Shown here piece after piece: positions 1 to 8,954 of a stretch of 64,000 bases of DNA; positions within the stretch are counted from its first letter, which is position 1, and each line of letters opens with the position of its first letter. Both the position numbers and the translations under genes were made by a program. Origin of the DNA: Odontesthes bonariensis (Eukaryota > Chordata > Actinopteri > Atheriniformes > Atherinopsidae); NCBI RefSeq assembly GCF_027942865.1, contig NC_134516.1, forward strand, positions 26,295,822-26,359,821. The letters run 5' to 3'. The notes under the pieces are model-generated. The model ran no database searches. It saw nothing but the letters and a program-made list of their open reading frames with translations, and was not told where the DNA came from.

Positions 1-14
1 TCACAGGGACTGTG

Positions 15-134
15 GCTTACGGCCACACCGCCCTGAACACGCCCGATCTCGTCCGATCTCGGAAGCCAAGCAGGGTCGGGCCTGGTTAGTACTTGGATGG
101 GAGACCGCTTGGGAATACCAGGTGCTGTAAGCTT
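15..134 (+). rRNA. 5S: 5S rRNA gene, type A, unit 1 (reference copy)
   Basis: This 120-nt gene encodes 5S rRNA, the small RNA of the large ribosomal subunit, made by RNA polymerase III with TFIIIA and bound by ribosomal proteins uL18 and uL5. It is recognised from vertebrate 5S sequence over its whole length: GCTTAC at 1-6 pairs with GTAAGC at 113-118 (helix I), C17-G21 pairs with C57-G61 (helix II), and the conserved A49-A50 and C63 bulges are present. Against the usual vertebrate sequence it has G16, C53 and T95; G16 and T95 turn pairs with U62 and G81 into G-U wobbles, so the fold is kept. It ends in a run of six T. Only 14 bp of its 5' flank lies in the window. The spacer base 42 bp past the gene is T. 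Confidence 0.96.
64..111 (+). promoter_or_regulatory. Internal control region of type A 5S (box A, intermediate element, box C)
   Basis: By the Xenopus 5S numbering, box A (gene 50-64) lies at 64-78, the intermediate element (67-72, CCTGGT) at 81-86 and box C (80-97) at 94-111. These are the TFIIIA contact regions. Box A differs from the common vertebrate form only by C53, and box C by T95. The same arrangement is found in all 72 A genes; C92T in unit 40 lies inside box C. Confidence 0.85.
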
Positions 135-138
135 TTTT
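133..138 (+). terminator. Pol III terminator of type A 5S (T6)
   Basis: Six T begin at gene position 119 and are followed by a pyrimidine tract to 149. Four or more T suffice for vertebrate Pol III, so this is a strong terminator. I saw no copy with a shortened T run. Confidence 0.9.
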
Positions 139-430
139 CTCTTCTCTCTGCGGCCTGCATGTAACATCTGACCATTACCGTGTGCCACACAGACACCAGG
201 AAGTTAACCAGCTTGGGCTGCTGCTGATTGGTTGGCAGACACCTCTGTTTCTGTTTGGCTCTCAGTCTCCATGTTGCTGATCCTGGATCTGCTGAGATGT
301 CCCAGGCCATTGTTGGCTTTGATCCTCATACATTTAACTTTGTCCTCAGAAAGGACAAGTTCCAAAAAGTCAAACAGGGACTAGTTTTGCATTTGACGTA
401 GCCAAACTGCATGCGCCTGGAGAAGCCAAA
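135..430. other. Tail-to-tail spacer (296 bp), unit 1 exemplar
   Basis: This spacer separates the 3' ends of the convergent A and B genes. After the T run it holds a pyrimidine-rich tract, a GCTGCTGCTG stretch near 217-226 and a short hairpin at 340-358. I see no tRNA, snRNA, transposon or coding signal. The only common variant is T or C at 176 (42 bp past the A gene); unit 5 has a private C to T at 3865. Confidence 0.9.
340..358. repeat. Small inverted repeat in the tail-to-tail spacer
   Basis: TTGTCCT and AGGACAA form a 7-bp stem around the loop CAGAA. It appears unchanged in every unit read. It lies past the terminators of both genes, so a role in RNA processing is not obvious. Confidence 0.6.
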
Positions 431-437
431 AGGCTTA
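424..437 (-). terminator. Pol III terminator of type B 5S (T4 within a short inverted repeat)
   Basis: Read on the minus strand, the B gene ends AAGCC, then TTTT (428-431), then GGCTT. The T run is four long, the minimum for vertebrate Pol III and weaker than the T6 of type A. AAGCC and GGCTT are complementary, so a read-through RNA could pair across the U run. The arrangement arises from C119, where type A has T. Confidence 0.75.
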
Positions 438-550
438 CAGCACCTGGTATTCCCAGGCGGTCTCCCATCCAAGTACTAACCAGGGCCGACTCTGCTTGGC
501 TTCTGAGATCTGACGAGATCAGGCGTGTTCAGGGTGGTGTGGCCGTAAGC
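431..550 (-). rRNA. 5S: 5S rRNA gene, type B, unit 1 (G66C allele)
   Basis: This is a second full-length 120-nt 5S gene in inverted orientation. It differs from type A at seven fixed sites: A16, T30, A40, A47, A60, C95 and C119. T30 with A47 replaces the C30-G47 pair of helix III by U-A, a compensatory change; A60 makes a C-A mismatch with C18 in helix II and lies in box A. It has its own TATAAA near -30, the internal control elements and a T4 terminator, so it looks able to be transcribed. It could instead be a decaying paralogue. This copy also has C at gene position 66 (485 on the plus strand), where most B copies have G. The upstream palindrome loop base is A. Confidence 0.88.
454..501 (-). 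promoter_or_regulatory. Internal control region of type B 5S
   Basis: Box A (gene 50-64) maps to 487-501, the intermediate element (67-72) to 479-484 and box C (80-97) to 454-471. Box C has the common vertebrate C95. Box A carries A60, the one B-specific change inside a TFIIIA contact region. Confidence 0.8.
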
Positions 551-575
551 CAGCAATGGAATCACAAACCAGCTC

Positions 576-581
576 TTTATA
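576..581 (-). promoter_or_regulatory. TATA-like element of type B 5S
   Basis: TATAAA on the minus strand at -31 to -26 from the B start. It is a closer TATA match than the A element and is unchanged in every complete unit read. Confidence 0.75.
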
Positions 582-599
582 GATTCTGAAACAGAATCT
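581..599. repeat. Palindrome upstream of the type B TATA element
   Basis: AGATTCTG and CAGAATCT form a perfect 8-bp inverted repeat around three bases, at -32 to -50 from the B start, abutting the TATA element. The central loop base is A or G between units, but the arms are broken only in unit 3 (2376) and unit 53 (47102). Confidence 0.8.
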
Positions 600-879
600 G
601 TTATTGTATTCCGACTTGTAAAATAGAACTATACTGTTTAGAGAAGACGCAGTTTATGAGCATGTCGTGGGATTGAGCTTCCCTGGTTTCTCTATATGAC
701 AACGGACACAAAACTACACACAGGGAACAGAGGCTTTTGACAGACACTAAGTTATCTGAGAGTCCCATTTTCAGCTGCAAAGAACAATCACATCAGGGAA
801 GTCAACGTGCAGGCTCAACAGCAGCCTCTCAAGCCAGCTCTCTGGTAAAAATAGGGGAAACGTATGGTTCCAGCACCCA

Positions 880-884
880 TATAA
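880..884 (+). promoter_or_regulatory. TATA-like element of type A 5S (first complete copy, before unit 2)
   Basis: TATAA at -29 to -25 from the A start at 909. A second AT-rich stretch (TATAT) follows at -22 to -18. In nine units a C to T change at -31 extends the element to TATATAA. Confidence 0.7.
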
Positions 885-895
885 CATATATTTGT

Positions 896-908
896 CACAG
901 GGACTGTG
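896..908. repeat. Short inverted repeat abutting the type A start
   Basis: CACAG, GGA, CTGTG occupies -13 to -1 of the A gene and ends exactly at the first base of the RNA. It is present before every A gene, and also at 2-14. Confidence 0.6.
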
Positions 909-1028
909 GCTTACGGCCACACCGCCCTGAACACGCCCGATCTCGTCCGATCTCGGAAGCCAAGCAGGGTCGGGCCTGGTTAGTACTTGGATGGGAGACC
1001 GCTTGGGAATACCAGGTGCTGTAAGCTT
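909..1028 (+). rRNA. 5S: 5S rRNA gene, type A, unit 2
   Basis: Identical to the unit 1 copy. Site key for later entries: upstream haplotype gives the bases at -168, -129, -103 and -31; downstream gives the base 42 bp past the gene. Here upstream CACC, downstream C. Confidence 0.96.
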
Positions 1029-1324
1029 TTTTCTCTTCTCTCTGCGGCCTGCATGTAACATCTGACCATCACCGTGTGCCACACAGACACCAGGAAGTTA
1101 ACCAGCTTGGGCTGCTGCTGATTGGTTGGCAGACACCTCTGTTTCTGTTTGGCTCTCAGTCTCCATGTTGCTGATCCTGGATCTGCTGAGATGTCCCAGG
1201 CCATTGTTGGCTTTGATCCTCATACATTTAACTTTGTCCTCAGAAAGGACAAGTTCCAAAAAGTCAAACAGGGACTAGTTTTGCATTTGACGTAGCCAAA
1301 CTGCATGCGCCTGGAGAAGCCAAA

Positions 1325-1444
1325 AGGCTTACAGCACCTGGTATTCCCAGGCGGTCTCCCATCCAAGTACTAACCAGGCCCGACTCTGCTTGGCTTCTGA
1401 GATCTGACGAGATCAGGCGTGTTCAGGGTGGTGTGGCCGTAAGC
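1325..1444 (-). rRNA. 5S: 5S rRNA gene, type B, unit 2 (reference B)
   Basis: Reference B sequence with G66, C104 and G7. Palindrome loop base G (plus strand). Confidence 0.88.
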
Positions 1445-1802
1445 CAGCAATGGAATCACAAACCAGCTCTTTATAGATTCTGAGACAGAATCTGTTATTG
1501 TATTCCGACTTGTAAAATAGAACTATACTGTTTAGAGAAGACGCAGTTTATGAGCATGTCGTGGGATTGAGCTTCCCTGGTTTCTCTATATGACAACGGA
1601 CACAAAACTACACACAGGGAACAGAGGCTTTTGACAGACACTAAGTTATCTGAGAGTCCCATTTTCAGCTGCAAAGAACAATCACATCAGGGAAGTCAAC
1701 GTGCAGGCTCAACAGCAGCCTCTCAAGCCAGCTCTCTGGTAAAAATAGGGGAAACGTATGGTTCCAGCACCCATATAACATATATTTGTCACAGGGACTG
1801 TG

Positions 1803-1922
1803 GCTTACGGCCACACCGCCCTGAACACGCCCGATCTCGTCCGATCTCGGAAGCCAAGCAGGGTCGGGCCTGGTTAGTACTTGGATGGGAGACCGCTTGG
1901 GAATACCAGGTGCTGTAAGCTT
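1803..1922 (+). rRNA. 5S: 5S rRNA gene, type A, unit 3
   Basis: Identical to unit 1. Upstream CACC, downstream T. Confidence 0.96.
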
Positions 1923-2218
1923 TTTTCTCTTCTCTCTGCGGCCTGCATGTAACATCTGACCATTACCGTGTGCCACACAGACACCAGGAAGTTAACCAGC
2001 TTGGGCTGCTGCTGATTGGTTGGCAGACACCTCTGTTTCTGTTTGGCTCTCAGTCTCCATGTTGCTGATCCTGGATCTGCTGAGATGTCCCAGGCCATTG
2101 TTGGCTTTGATCCTCATACATTTAACTTTGTCCTCAGAAAGGACAAGTTCCAAAAAGTCAAACAGGGACTAGTTTTGCATTTGACGTAGCCAAACTGCAT
2201 GCGCCTGGAGAAGCCAAA

Positions 2219-2338
2219 AGGCTTACAGCACCTGGTATTCCCAGGCGGTCTCCCATCCAAGTACTAACCAGGCCCGACTCTGCTTGGCTTCTGAGATCTG
2301 ACGAGATCAGGCGTGTTCAGGGTGGTGTGGCCGTAAGC
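2219..2338 (-). rRNA. 5S: 5S rRNA gene, type B, unit 3
   Basis: Reference B. Palindrome loop G; the palindrome arm is broken by G to A at 2376. Confidence 0.87.
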
Positions 2339-2696
2339 CAGCAATGGAATCACAAACCAGCTCTTTATAGATTCTAAGACAGAATCTGTTATTGTATTCC
2401 GACTTGTAAAATAGAACTATACTGTTTAGAGAAGACGCAGTTTATGAGCATGTCGTGGGATTGAGCTTCCCTGGTTTCTCTATATGACAACGGACACAAA
2501 ACTACACACAGGGAACAGAGGCTTTTGACAGACACTAAGTTATCTGAGAGTCCCATTTTCAGCTGCAAAGAACAATCACATCAGGGAAGTCAATGTGCAG
2601 GCTCAACAGCAGCCTCTCAAGCCAGCTCTCTGGTAAAAATAGGGGAAACGTATGGTTCCAGCACCTATATAACATATATTTGTCACAGGGACTGTG

Positions 2697-2816
2697 GCTT
2701 ACGGCCACACCGCCCTGAACACGCCCGATCTCGTCCGATCTCGGAAGCCAAGCAGGGTCGGGCCTGGTTAGTACTTGGATGGGAGACCGCTTGGGAATAC
2801 CAGGTGCTGTAAGCTT
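2697..2816 (+). rRNA. 5S: 5S rRNA gene, type A, unit 4
   Basis: Identical to unit 1. Upstream CATT, a recombinant form (C at -168 with T at -103 and -31); downstream T. Confidence 0.96.
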
Positions 2817-3112
2817 TTTTCTCTTCTCTCTGCGGCCTGCATGTAACATCTGACCATTACCGTGTGCCACACAGACACCAGGAAGTTAACCAGCTTGGGC
2901 TGCTGCTGATTGGTTGGCAGACACCTCTGTTTCTGTTTGGCTCTCAGTCTCCATGTTGCTGATCCTGGATCTGCTGAGATGTCCCAGGCCATTGTTGGCT
3001 TTGATCCTCATACATTTAACTTTGTCCTCAGAAAGGACAAGTTCCAAAAAGTCAAACAGGGACTAGTTTTGCATTTGACGTAGCCAAACTGCATGCGCCT
3101 GGAGAAGCCAAA

Positions 3113-3232
3113 AGGCTTACAGCACCTGGTATTCCCAGGCGGTCTCCCATCCAAGTACTAACCAGGCCCGACTCTGCTTGGCTTCTGAGATCTGACGAGA
3201 TCAGGCGTGTTCAGGGTGGTGTGGCCGTAAGC
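3113..3232 (-). rRNA. 5S: 5S rRNA gene, type B, unit 4
   Basis: Reference B. Palindrome loop A. Confidence 0.88.
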
Positions 3233-3590
3233 CAGCAATGGAATCACAAACCAGCTCTTTATAGATTCTGAAACAGAATCTGTTATTGTATTCCGACTTG
3301 TAAAATAGAACTATACTGTTTAGAGAAGACGCAGTTTATGAGCATGTCGTGGGATTGAGCTTCCCTGGTTTCTCTATATGACAACGGACACAAAACTACA
3401 CACAGGGAACAGAGGCTTTTGACAGACACTAAGTTATCTGAGAGTCCCATTTTCAGCTGCAAAGAACAATCACATCAGGGAAGTCAACGTGCAGGCTCAA
3501 CAGCAGCCTCTCAAGCCAGCTCTCTGGTAAAAATAGGGGAAACGTATGGTTCCAGCACCCATATAACATATATTTGTCACAGGGACTGTG

Positions 3591-3710
3591 GCTTACGGCC
3601 ACACCGCCCTGAACACGCCCGATCTCGTCCGATCTCGGAAGCCAAGCAGGGTCGGGCCTGGTTAGTACTTGGATGGGAGACCGCTTGGGAATACCAGGTG
3701 CTGTAAGCTT
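3591..3710 (+). rRNA. 5S: 5S rRNA gene, type A, unit 5
   Basis: Identical to unit 1. Upstream CACC, downstream C; private C to T at 3865 in the following spacer. Confidence 0.96.
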
Positions 3711-4006
3711 TTTTCTCTTCTCTCTGCGGCCTGCATGTAACATCTGACCATCACCGTGTGCCACACAGACACCAGGAAGTTAACCAGCTTGGGCTGCTGC
3801 TGATTGGTTGGCAGACACCTCTGTTTCTGTTTGGCTCTCAGTCTCCATGTTGCTGATCCTGGATTTGCTGAGATGTCCCAGGCCATTGTTGGCTTTGATC
3901 CTCATACATTTAACTTTGTCCTCAGAAAGGACAAGTTCCAAAAAGTCAAACAGGGACTAGTTTTGCATTTGACGTAGCCAAACTGCATGCGCCTGGAGAA
4001 GCCAAA

Positions 4007-4126
4007 AGGCTTACAGCACCTGATATTCCCAGGCGGTCTCCCATCCAAGTACTAACCAGGCCCGACTCTGCTTGGCTTCTGAGATCTGACGAGATCAGGC
4101 GTGTTCAGGGTGGTGTGGCCGTAAGC
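4007..4126 (-). rRNA. 5S: 5S rRNA gene, type B, unit 5 (C104T)
   Basis: C104T, which changes G71-C104 of helix V to a G-U wobble. Palindrome loop G. Confidence 0.87.
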
Positions 4127-4484
4127 CAGCAATGGAATCACAAACCAGCTCTTTATAGATTCTGAGACAGAATCTGTTATTGTATTCCGACTTGTAAAAT
4201 AGAACTATACTGTTTAGAGAAGACGCAGTTTATGAGCATGTCGTGGGATTGAGCTTCCCTGGTTTCTCTATATGACAACGGACACAAAACTACACACAGG
4301 GAACAGAGGCTTTTGACAGACACTAAGTTATCTGAGAGTCCCATTTTCAGCTGCAGAGAACAATCACATCAGGGAAGTCAACGTGCAGGCTCAACAGCAG
4401 CCTCTCAAGCCAGCTCTCTGGTAAAAATAGGGGAAACGTATGGTTCCAGCACCCATATAACATATATTTGTCACAGGGACTGTG

Positions 4485-4604
4485 GCTTACGGCCACACCG
4501 CCCTGAACACGCCCGATCTCGTCCGATCTCGGAAGCCAAGCAGGGTCGGGCCTGGTTAGTACTTGGATGGGAGACCGCTTGGGAATACCAGGTGCTGTAA
4601 GCTT
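4485..4604 (+). rRNA. 5S: 5S rRNA gene, type A, unit 6
   Basis: Identical to unit 1. Upstream CGCC, downstream C. Confidence 0.96.
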
Positions 4605-4900
4605 TTTTCTCTTCTCTCTGCGGCCTGCATGTAACATCTGACCATCACCGTGTGCCACACAGACACCAGGAAGTTAACCAGCTTGGGCTGCTGCTGATTG
4701 GTTGGCAGACACCTCTGTTTCTGTTTGGCTCTCAGTCTCCATGTTGCTGATCCTGGATCTGCTGAGATGTCCCAGGCCATTGTTGGCTTTGATCCTCATA
4801 CATTTAACTTTGTCCTCAGAAAGGACAAGTTCCAAAAAGTCAAACAGGGACTAGTTTTGCATTTGACGTAGCCAAACTGCATGCGCCTGGAGAAGCCAAA

Positions 4901-5020
4901 AGGCTTACAGCACCTGGTATTCCCAGGCGGTCTCCCATCCAAGTACTAACCAGGCCCGACTCTGCTTGGCTTCTGAGATCTGACGAGATCAGGCGTGTTC
5001 AGGGTGGTGTGGCCGTAAGC
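4901..5020 (-). rRNA. 5S: 5S rRNA gene, type B, unit 6
   Basis: Reference B. Palindrome loop A. Confidence 0.88.
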
Positions 5021-5378
5021 CAGCAATGGAATCACAAACCAGCTCTTTATAGATTCTGAAACAGAATCTGTTATTGTATTCCGACTTGTAAAATAGAACT
5101 ATACTGTTTAGAGAAGACGCAGTTTATGAGCATGTCGTGGGATTGAGCTTCCCTGGTTTCTCTATATGACAACGGACACAAAACTACACACAGGGAACAG
5201 AGGCTTTTGACAGACACTAAGTTATCTGAGAGTCCCATTTTCAGCTGCAAAGAACAATCACATCAGGGAAGTCAACGTGCAGGCTCAACAGCAGCCTCTC
5301 AAGCCAGCTCTCTGGTAAAAATAGGGGAAACGTATGGTTCCAGCACCCATATAACATATATTTGTCACAGGGACTGTG

Positions 5379-5498
5379 GCTTACGGCCACACCGCCCTGA
5401 ACACGCCCGATCTCGTCCGATCTCGGAAGCCAAGCAGGGTCGGGCCTGGTTAGTACTTGGATGGGAGACCGCTTGGGAATACCAGGTGCTGTAAGCTT
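5379..5498 (+). rRNA. 5S: 5S rRNA gene, type A, unit 7
   Basis: Identical to unit 1. Upstream CACC, downstream T. Confidence 0.96.
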
Positions 5499-5794
5499 TT
5501 TTCTCTTCTCTCTGCGGCCTGCATGTAACATCTGACCATTACCGTGTGCCACACAGACACCAGGAAGTTAACCAGCTTGGGCTGCTGCTGATTGGTTGGC
5601 AGACACCTCTGTTTCTGTTTGGCTCTCAGTCTCCATGTTGCTGATCCTGGATCTGCTGAGATGTCCCAGGCCATTGTTGGCTTTGATCCTCATACATTTA
5701 ACTTTGTCCTCAGAAAGGACAAGTTCCAAAAAGTCAAACAGGGACTAGTTTTGCATTTGACGTAGCCAAACTGCATGCGCCTGGAGAAGCCAAA

Positions 5795-5914
5795 AGGCTT
5801 ACAGCACCTGGTATTCCCAGGCGGTCTCCCATCCAAGTACTAACCAGGGCCGACTCTGCTTGGCTTCTGAGATCTGACGAGATCAGGCGTGTTCAGGGTG
5901 GTGTGGCCGTAAGC
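5795..5914 (-). rRNA. 5S: 5S rRNA gene, type B, unit 7 (G66C)
   Basis: G66C. Palindrome loop A; A at the 658-equivalent spacer site (6022). Confidence 0.87.
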
Positions 5915-6272
5915 CAGCAATGGAATCACAAACCAGCTCTTTATAGATTCTGAAACAGAATCTGTTATTGTATTCCGACTTGTAAAATAGAACTATACTG
6001 TTTAGAGAAGACGCAGTTTATAAGCATGTCGTGGGATTGAGCTTCCCTGGTTTCTCTATATGACAACGGACACAAAACTACACACAGGGAACAGAGGCTT
6101 TTGACAGACACTAAGTTATCTGAGAGTCCCATTTTCAGCTGCAAAGAACAATCACATCAGGGAAGTCAACGTGCAGGCTCAACAGCAGCCTCTCAAGCCA
6201 GCTCTCTGGTAAAAATAGGGGAAACGTATGGTTCCAGCACCCATATAACATATATTTGTCACAGGGACTGTG

Positions 6273-6392
6273 GCTTACGGCCACACCGCCCTGAACACGC
6301 CCGATCTCGTCCGATCTCGGAAGCCAAGCAGGGTCGGGCCTGGTTAGTACTTGGATGGGAGACCGCTTGGGAATACCAGGTGCTGTAAGCTT
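6273..6392 (+). rRNA. 5S: 5S rRNA gene, type A, unit 8
   Basis: Identical to unit 1. Upstream CACC, downstream C. Confidence 0.96.
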
Positions 6393-6688
6393 TTTTCTCT
6401 TCTCTCTGCGGCCTGCATGTAACATCTGACCATCACCGTGTGCCACACAGACACCAGGAAGTTAACCAGCTTGGGCTGCTGCTGATTGGTTGGCAGACAC
6501 CTCTGTTTCTGTTTGGCTCTCAGTCTCCATGTTGCTGATCCTGGATCTGCTGAGATGTCCCAGGCCATTGTTGGCTTTGATCCTCATACATTTAACTTTG
6601 TCCTCAGAAAGGACAAGTTCCAAAAAGTCAAACAGGGACTAGTTTTGCATTTGACGTAGCCAAACTGCATGCGCCTGGAGAAGCCAAA

Positions 6689-6808
6689 AGGCTTACAGCA
6701 CCTGGTATTCCCAGGCGGTCTCCCATCCAAGTACTAACCAGGCCCGACTCTGCTTGGCTTCTGAGATCTGACGAGATCAGGCGTGTTCAGGGTGGTGTGG
6801 CCGTAAGC
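6689..6808 (-). rRNA. 5S: 5S rRNA gene, type B, unit 8
   Basis: Reference B. Palindrome loop G. Confidence 0.88.
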
Positions 6809-7166
6809 CAGCAATGGAATCACAAACCAGCTCTTTATAGATTCTGAGACAGAATCTGTTATTGTATTCCGACTTGTAAAATAGAACTATACTGTTTAGA
6901 GAAGACGCAGTTTATGAGCATGTCGTGGGATTGAGCTTCCCTGGTTTCTCTATATGACAACGGACACAAAACTACACACAGGGAACAGAGGCTTTTGACA
7001 GACACTAAGTTATCTGAGAGTCCCATTTTCAGCTGCAAAGAACAATCACATCAGGGAAGTCAACGTGCAGGCTCAACAGCAGCCTCTCAAGCCAGCTCTC
7101 TGGTAAAAATAGGGGAAACGTATGGTTCCAGCACCCATATAACATATATTTGTCACAGGGACTGTG

Positions 7167-7286
7167 GCTTACGGCCACACCGCCCTGAACACGCCCGATC
7201 TCGTCCGATCTCGGAAGCCAAGCAGGGTCGGGCCTGGTTAGTACTTGGATGGGAGACCGCTTGGGAATACCAGGTGCTGTAAGCTT
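7167..7286 (+). rRNA. 5S: 5S rRNA gene, type A, unit 9
   Basis: Identical to unit 1. Upstream CACC, downstream T. Confidence 0.96.
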
Positions 7287-7582
7287 TTTTCTCTTCTCTC
7301 TGCGGCCTGCATGTAACATCTGACCATTACCGTGTGCCACACAGACACCAGGAAGTTAACCAGCTTGGGCTGCTGCTGATTGGTTGGCAGACACCTCTGT
7401 TTCTGTTTGGCTCTCAGTCTCCATGTTGCTGATCCTGGATCTGCTGAGATGTCCCAGGCCATTGTTGGCTTTGATCCTCATACATTTAACTTTGTCCTCA
7501 GAAAGGACAAGTTCCAAAAAGTCAAACAGGGACTAGTTTTGCATTTGACGTAGCCAAACTGCATGCGCCTGGAGAAGCCAAA

Positions 7583-7702
7583 AGGCTTACAGCACCTGGT
7601 ATTCCCAGGCGGTCTCCCATCCAAGTACTAACCAGGCCCGACTCTGCTTGGCTTCTGAGATCTGACGAGATCAGGCGTGTTCAGGGTGGTGTGGCCGTAA
7701 GC
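7583..7702 (-). rRNA. 5S: 5S rRNA gene, type B, unit 9
   Basis: Reference B. Palindrome loop G. Confidence 0.88.
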
Positions 7703-8060
7703 CAGCAATGGAATCACAAACCAGCTCTTTATAGATTCTGAGACAGAATCTGTTATTGTATTCCGACTTGTAAAATAGAACTATACTGTTTAGAGAAGAC
7801 GCAGTTTATGAGCATGTCGTGGGATTGAGCTTCCCTGGTTTCTCTATATGACAACGGACACAAAACTACACACAGGGAACAGAGGCTTTTGACAGACACT
7901 AAGTTATCTGAGAGTCCCATTTTCAGCTGCAAAGAACAATCACATCAGGGAAGTCAACGTGCAGGCTCAACAGCAGCCTCTCAAGCCAGCTCTCTGGTAA
8001 AAATAGGGGAAACGTATGGTTCCAGCACCCATATAACATATATTTGTCACAGGGACTGTG

Positions 8061-8180
8061 GCTTACGGCCACACCGCCCTGAACACGCCCGATCTCGTCC
8101 GATCTCGGAAGCCAAGCAGGGTCGGGCCTGGTTAGTACTTGGATGGGAGACCGCTTGGGAATACCAGGTGCTGTAAGCTT
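8061..8180 (+). rRNA. 5S: 5S rRNA gene, type A, unit 10
   Basis: Identical to unit 1. Upstream CACC, downstream C. Confidence 0.96.
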
Positions 8181-8476
8181 TTTTCTCTTCTCTCTGCGGC
8201 CTGCATGTAACATCTGACCATCACCGTGTGCCACACAGACACCAGGAAGTTAACCAGCTTGGGCTGCTGCTGATTGGTTGGCAGACACCTCTGTTTCTGT
8301 TTGGCTCTCAGTCTCCATGTTGCTGATCCTGGATCTGCTGAGATGTCCCAGGCCATTGTTGGCTTTGATCCTCATACATTTAACTTTGTCCTCAGAAAGG
8401 ACAAGTTCCAAAAAGTCAAACAGGGACTAGTTTTGCATTTGACGTAGCCAAACTGCATGCGCCTGGAGAAGCCAAA

Positions 8477-8596
8477 AGGCTTACAGCACCTGATATTCCC
8501 AGGCGGTCTCCCATCCAAGTACTAACCAGGCCCGACTCTGCTTGGCTTCTGAGATCTGACGAGATCAGGCGTGTTCAGGGTGGTGTGGCCGTAAGC
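8477..8596 (-). rRNA. 5S: 5S rRNA gene, type B, unit 10 (C104T)
   Basis: C104T. Palindrome loop G. Confidence 0.87.
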
Positions 8597-8954
8597 CAGC
8601 AATGGAATCACAAACCAGCTCTTTATAGATTCTGAGACAGAATCTGTTATTGTATTCCGACTTGTAAAATAGAACTATACTGTTTAGAGAAGACGCAGTT
8701 TATGAGCATGTCGTGGGATTGAGCTTCCCTGGTTTCTCTATATGACAACGGACACAAAACTACACACAGGGAACAGAGGCTTTTGAGAGACACTAAGTTA
8801 TCTGAGAGTCCCATTTTCAGCTGCAAAGAACAATCACATCAGGGAAGTCAATGTGCAGGCTCAACAGCAGCCTCTCAAGCCAGCTCTCTGGTAAAAATAG
8901 GGGAAACGTATGGTTCCAGCACCTATATAACATATATTTGTCACAGGGACTGTG

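Larger units (their letters stand above)
551..908. promoter_or_regulatory. Head-to-head spacer (358 bp), divergent 5S promoter region
   Basis: This spacer lies between the B start at 550 and the next A start at 909, so it holds the 5' flanks of both genes. It contains the B TATA-like element (576-581), an 8-bp-stem palindrome (581-599), the A TATA-like element (880-884) and a short inverted repeat next to the A start. Variable sites are 590 (A/G), 658 (G/A), 714 (C/T), 741 (C/G), 780 (A/G), 806 (C/T) and 878 (C/T). I see no other RNA gene, repeat or open frame that looks real. Confidence 0.85.

Noticed and set aside
226-231. Inverted CCAAT box in the tail-to-tail spacer
   Set aside because: It lies downstream of both genes, and 5S genes do not use CCAAT boxes, so it is most likely chance.
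431-550. Minus-strand 5S as an assembly inversion
   Set aside because: It has seven fixed differences from the plus-strand gene and its own flanks, and recurs in every unit, so it is not a flipped copy of A produced by assembly.
867-878. Possible tRNA-type B box (GGTTCCAGCACC) before the A gene
   Set aside because: It resembles the GGTTCGANNCC consensus only loosely, has no A box at the right distance, and no tRNA or SINE structure surrounds it.
135-908. Linked U1, U2, U5 or U6 snRNA, histone gene or SINE in the spacers, as seen in some 5S arrays
   Set aside because: I found no snRNA core sequence, coding frame, poly-A tail or target-site duplication in either spacer.
737-1082. Repeated open frames of 95 and 103 codons on opposite strands, and 74 codons further on, in every unit
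   Set aside because: They run across the A gene and its spacers, overlap one another on both strands, and recur only because the unit recurs. The 10-bp duplications shift the frames without any sign of selection. No protein family is recognisable.
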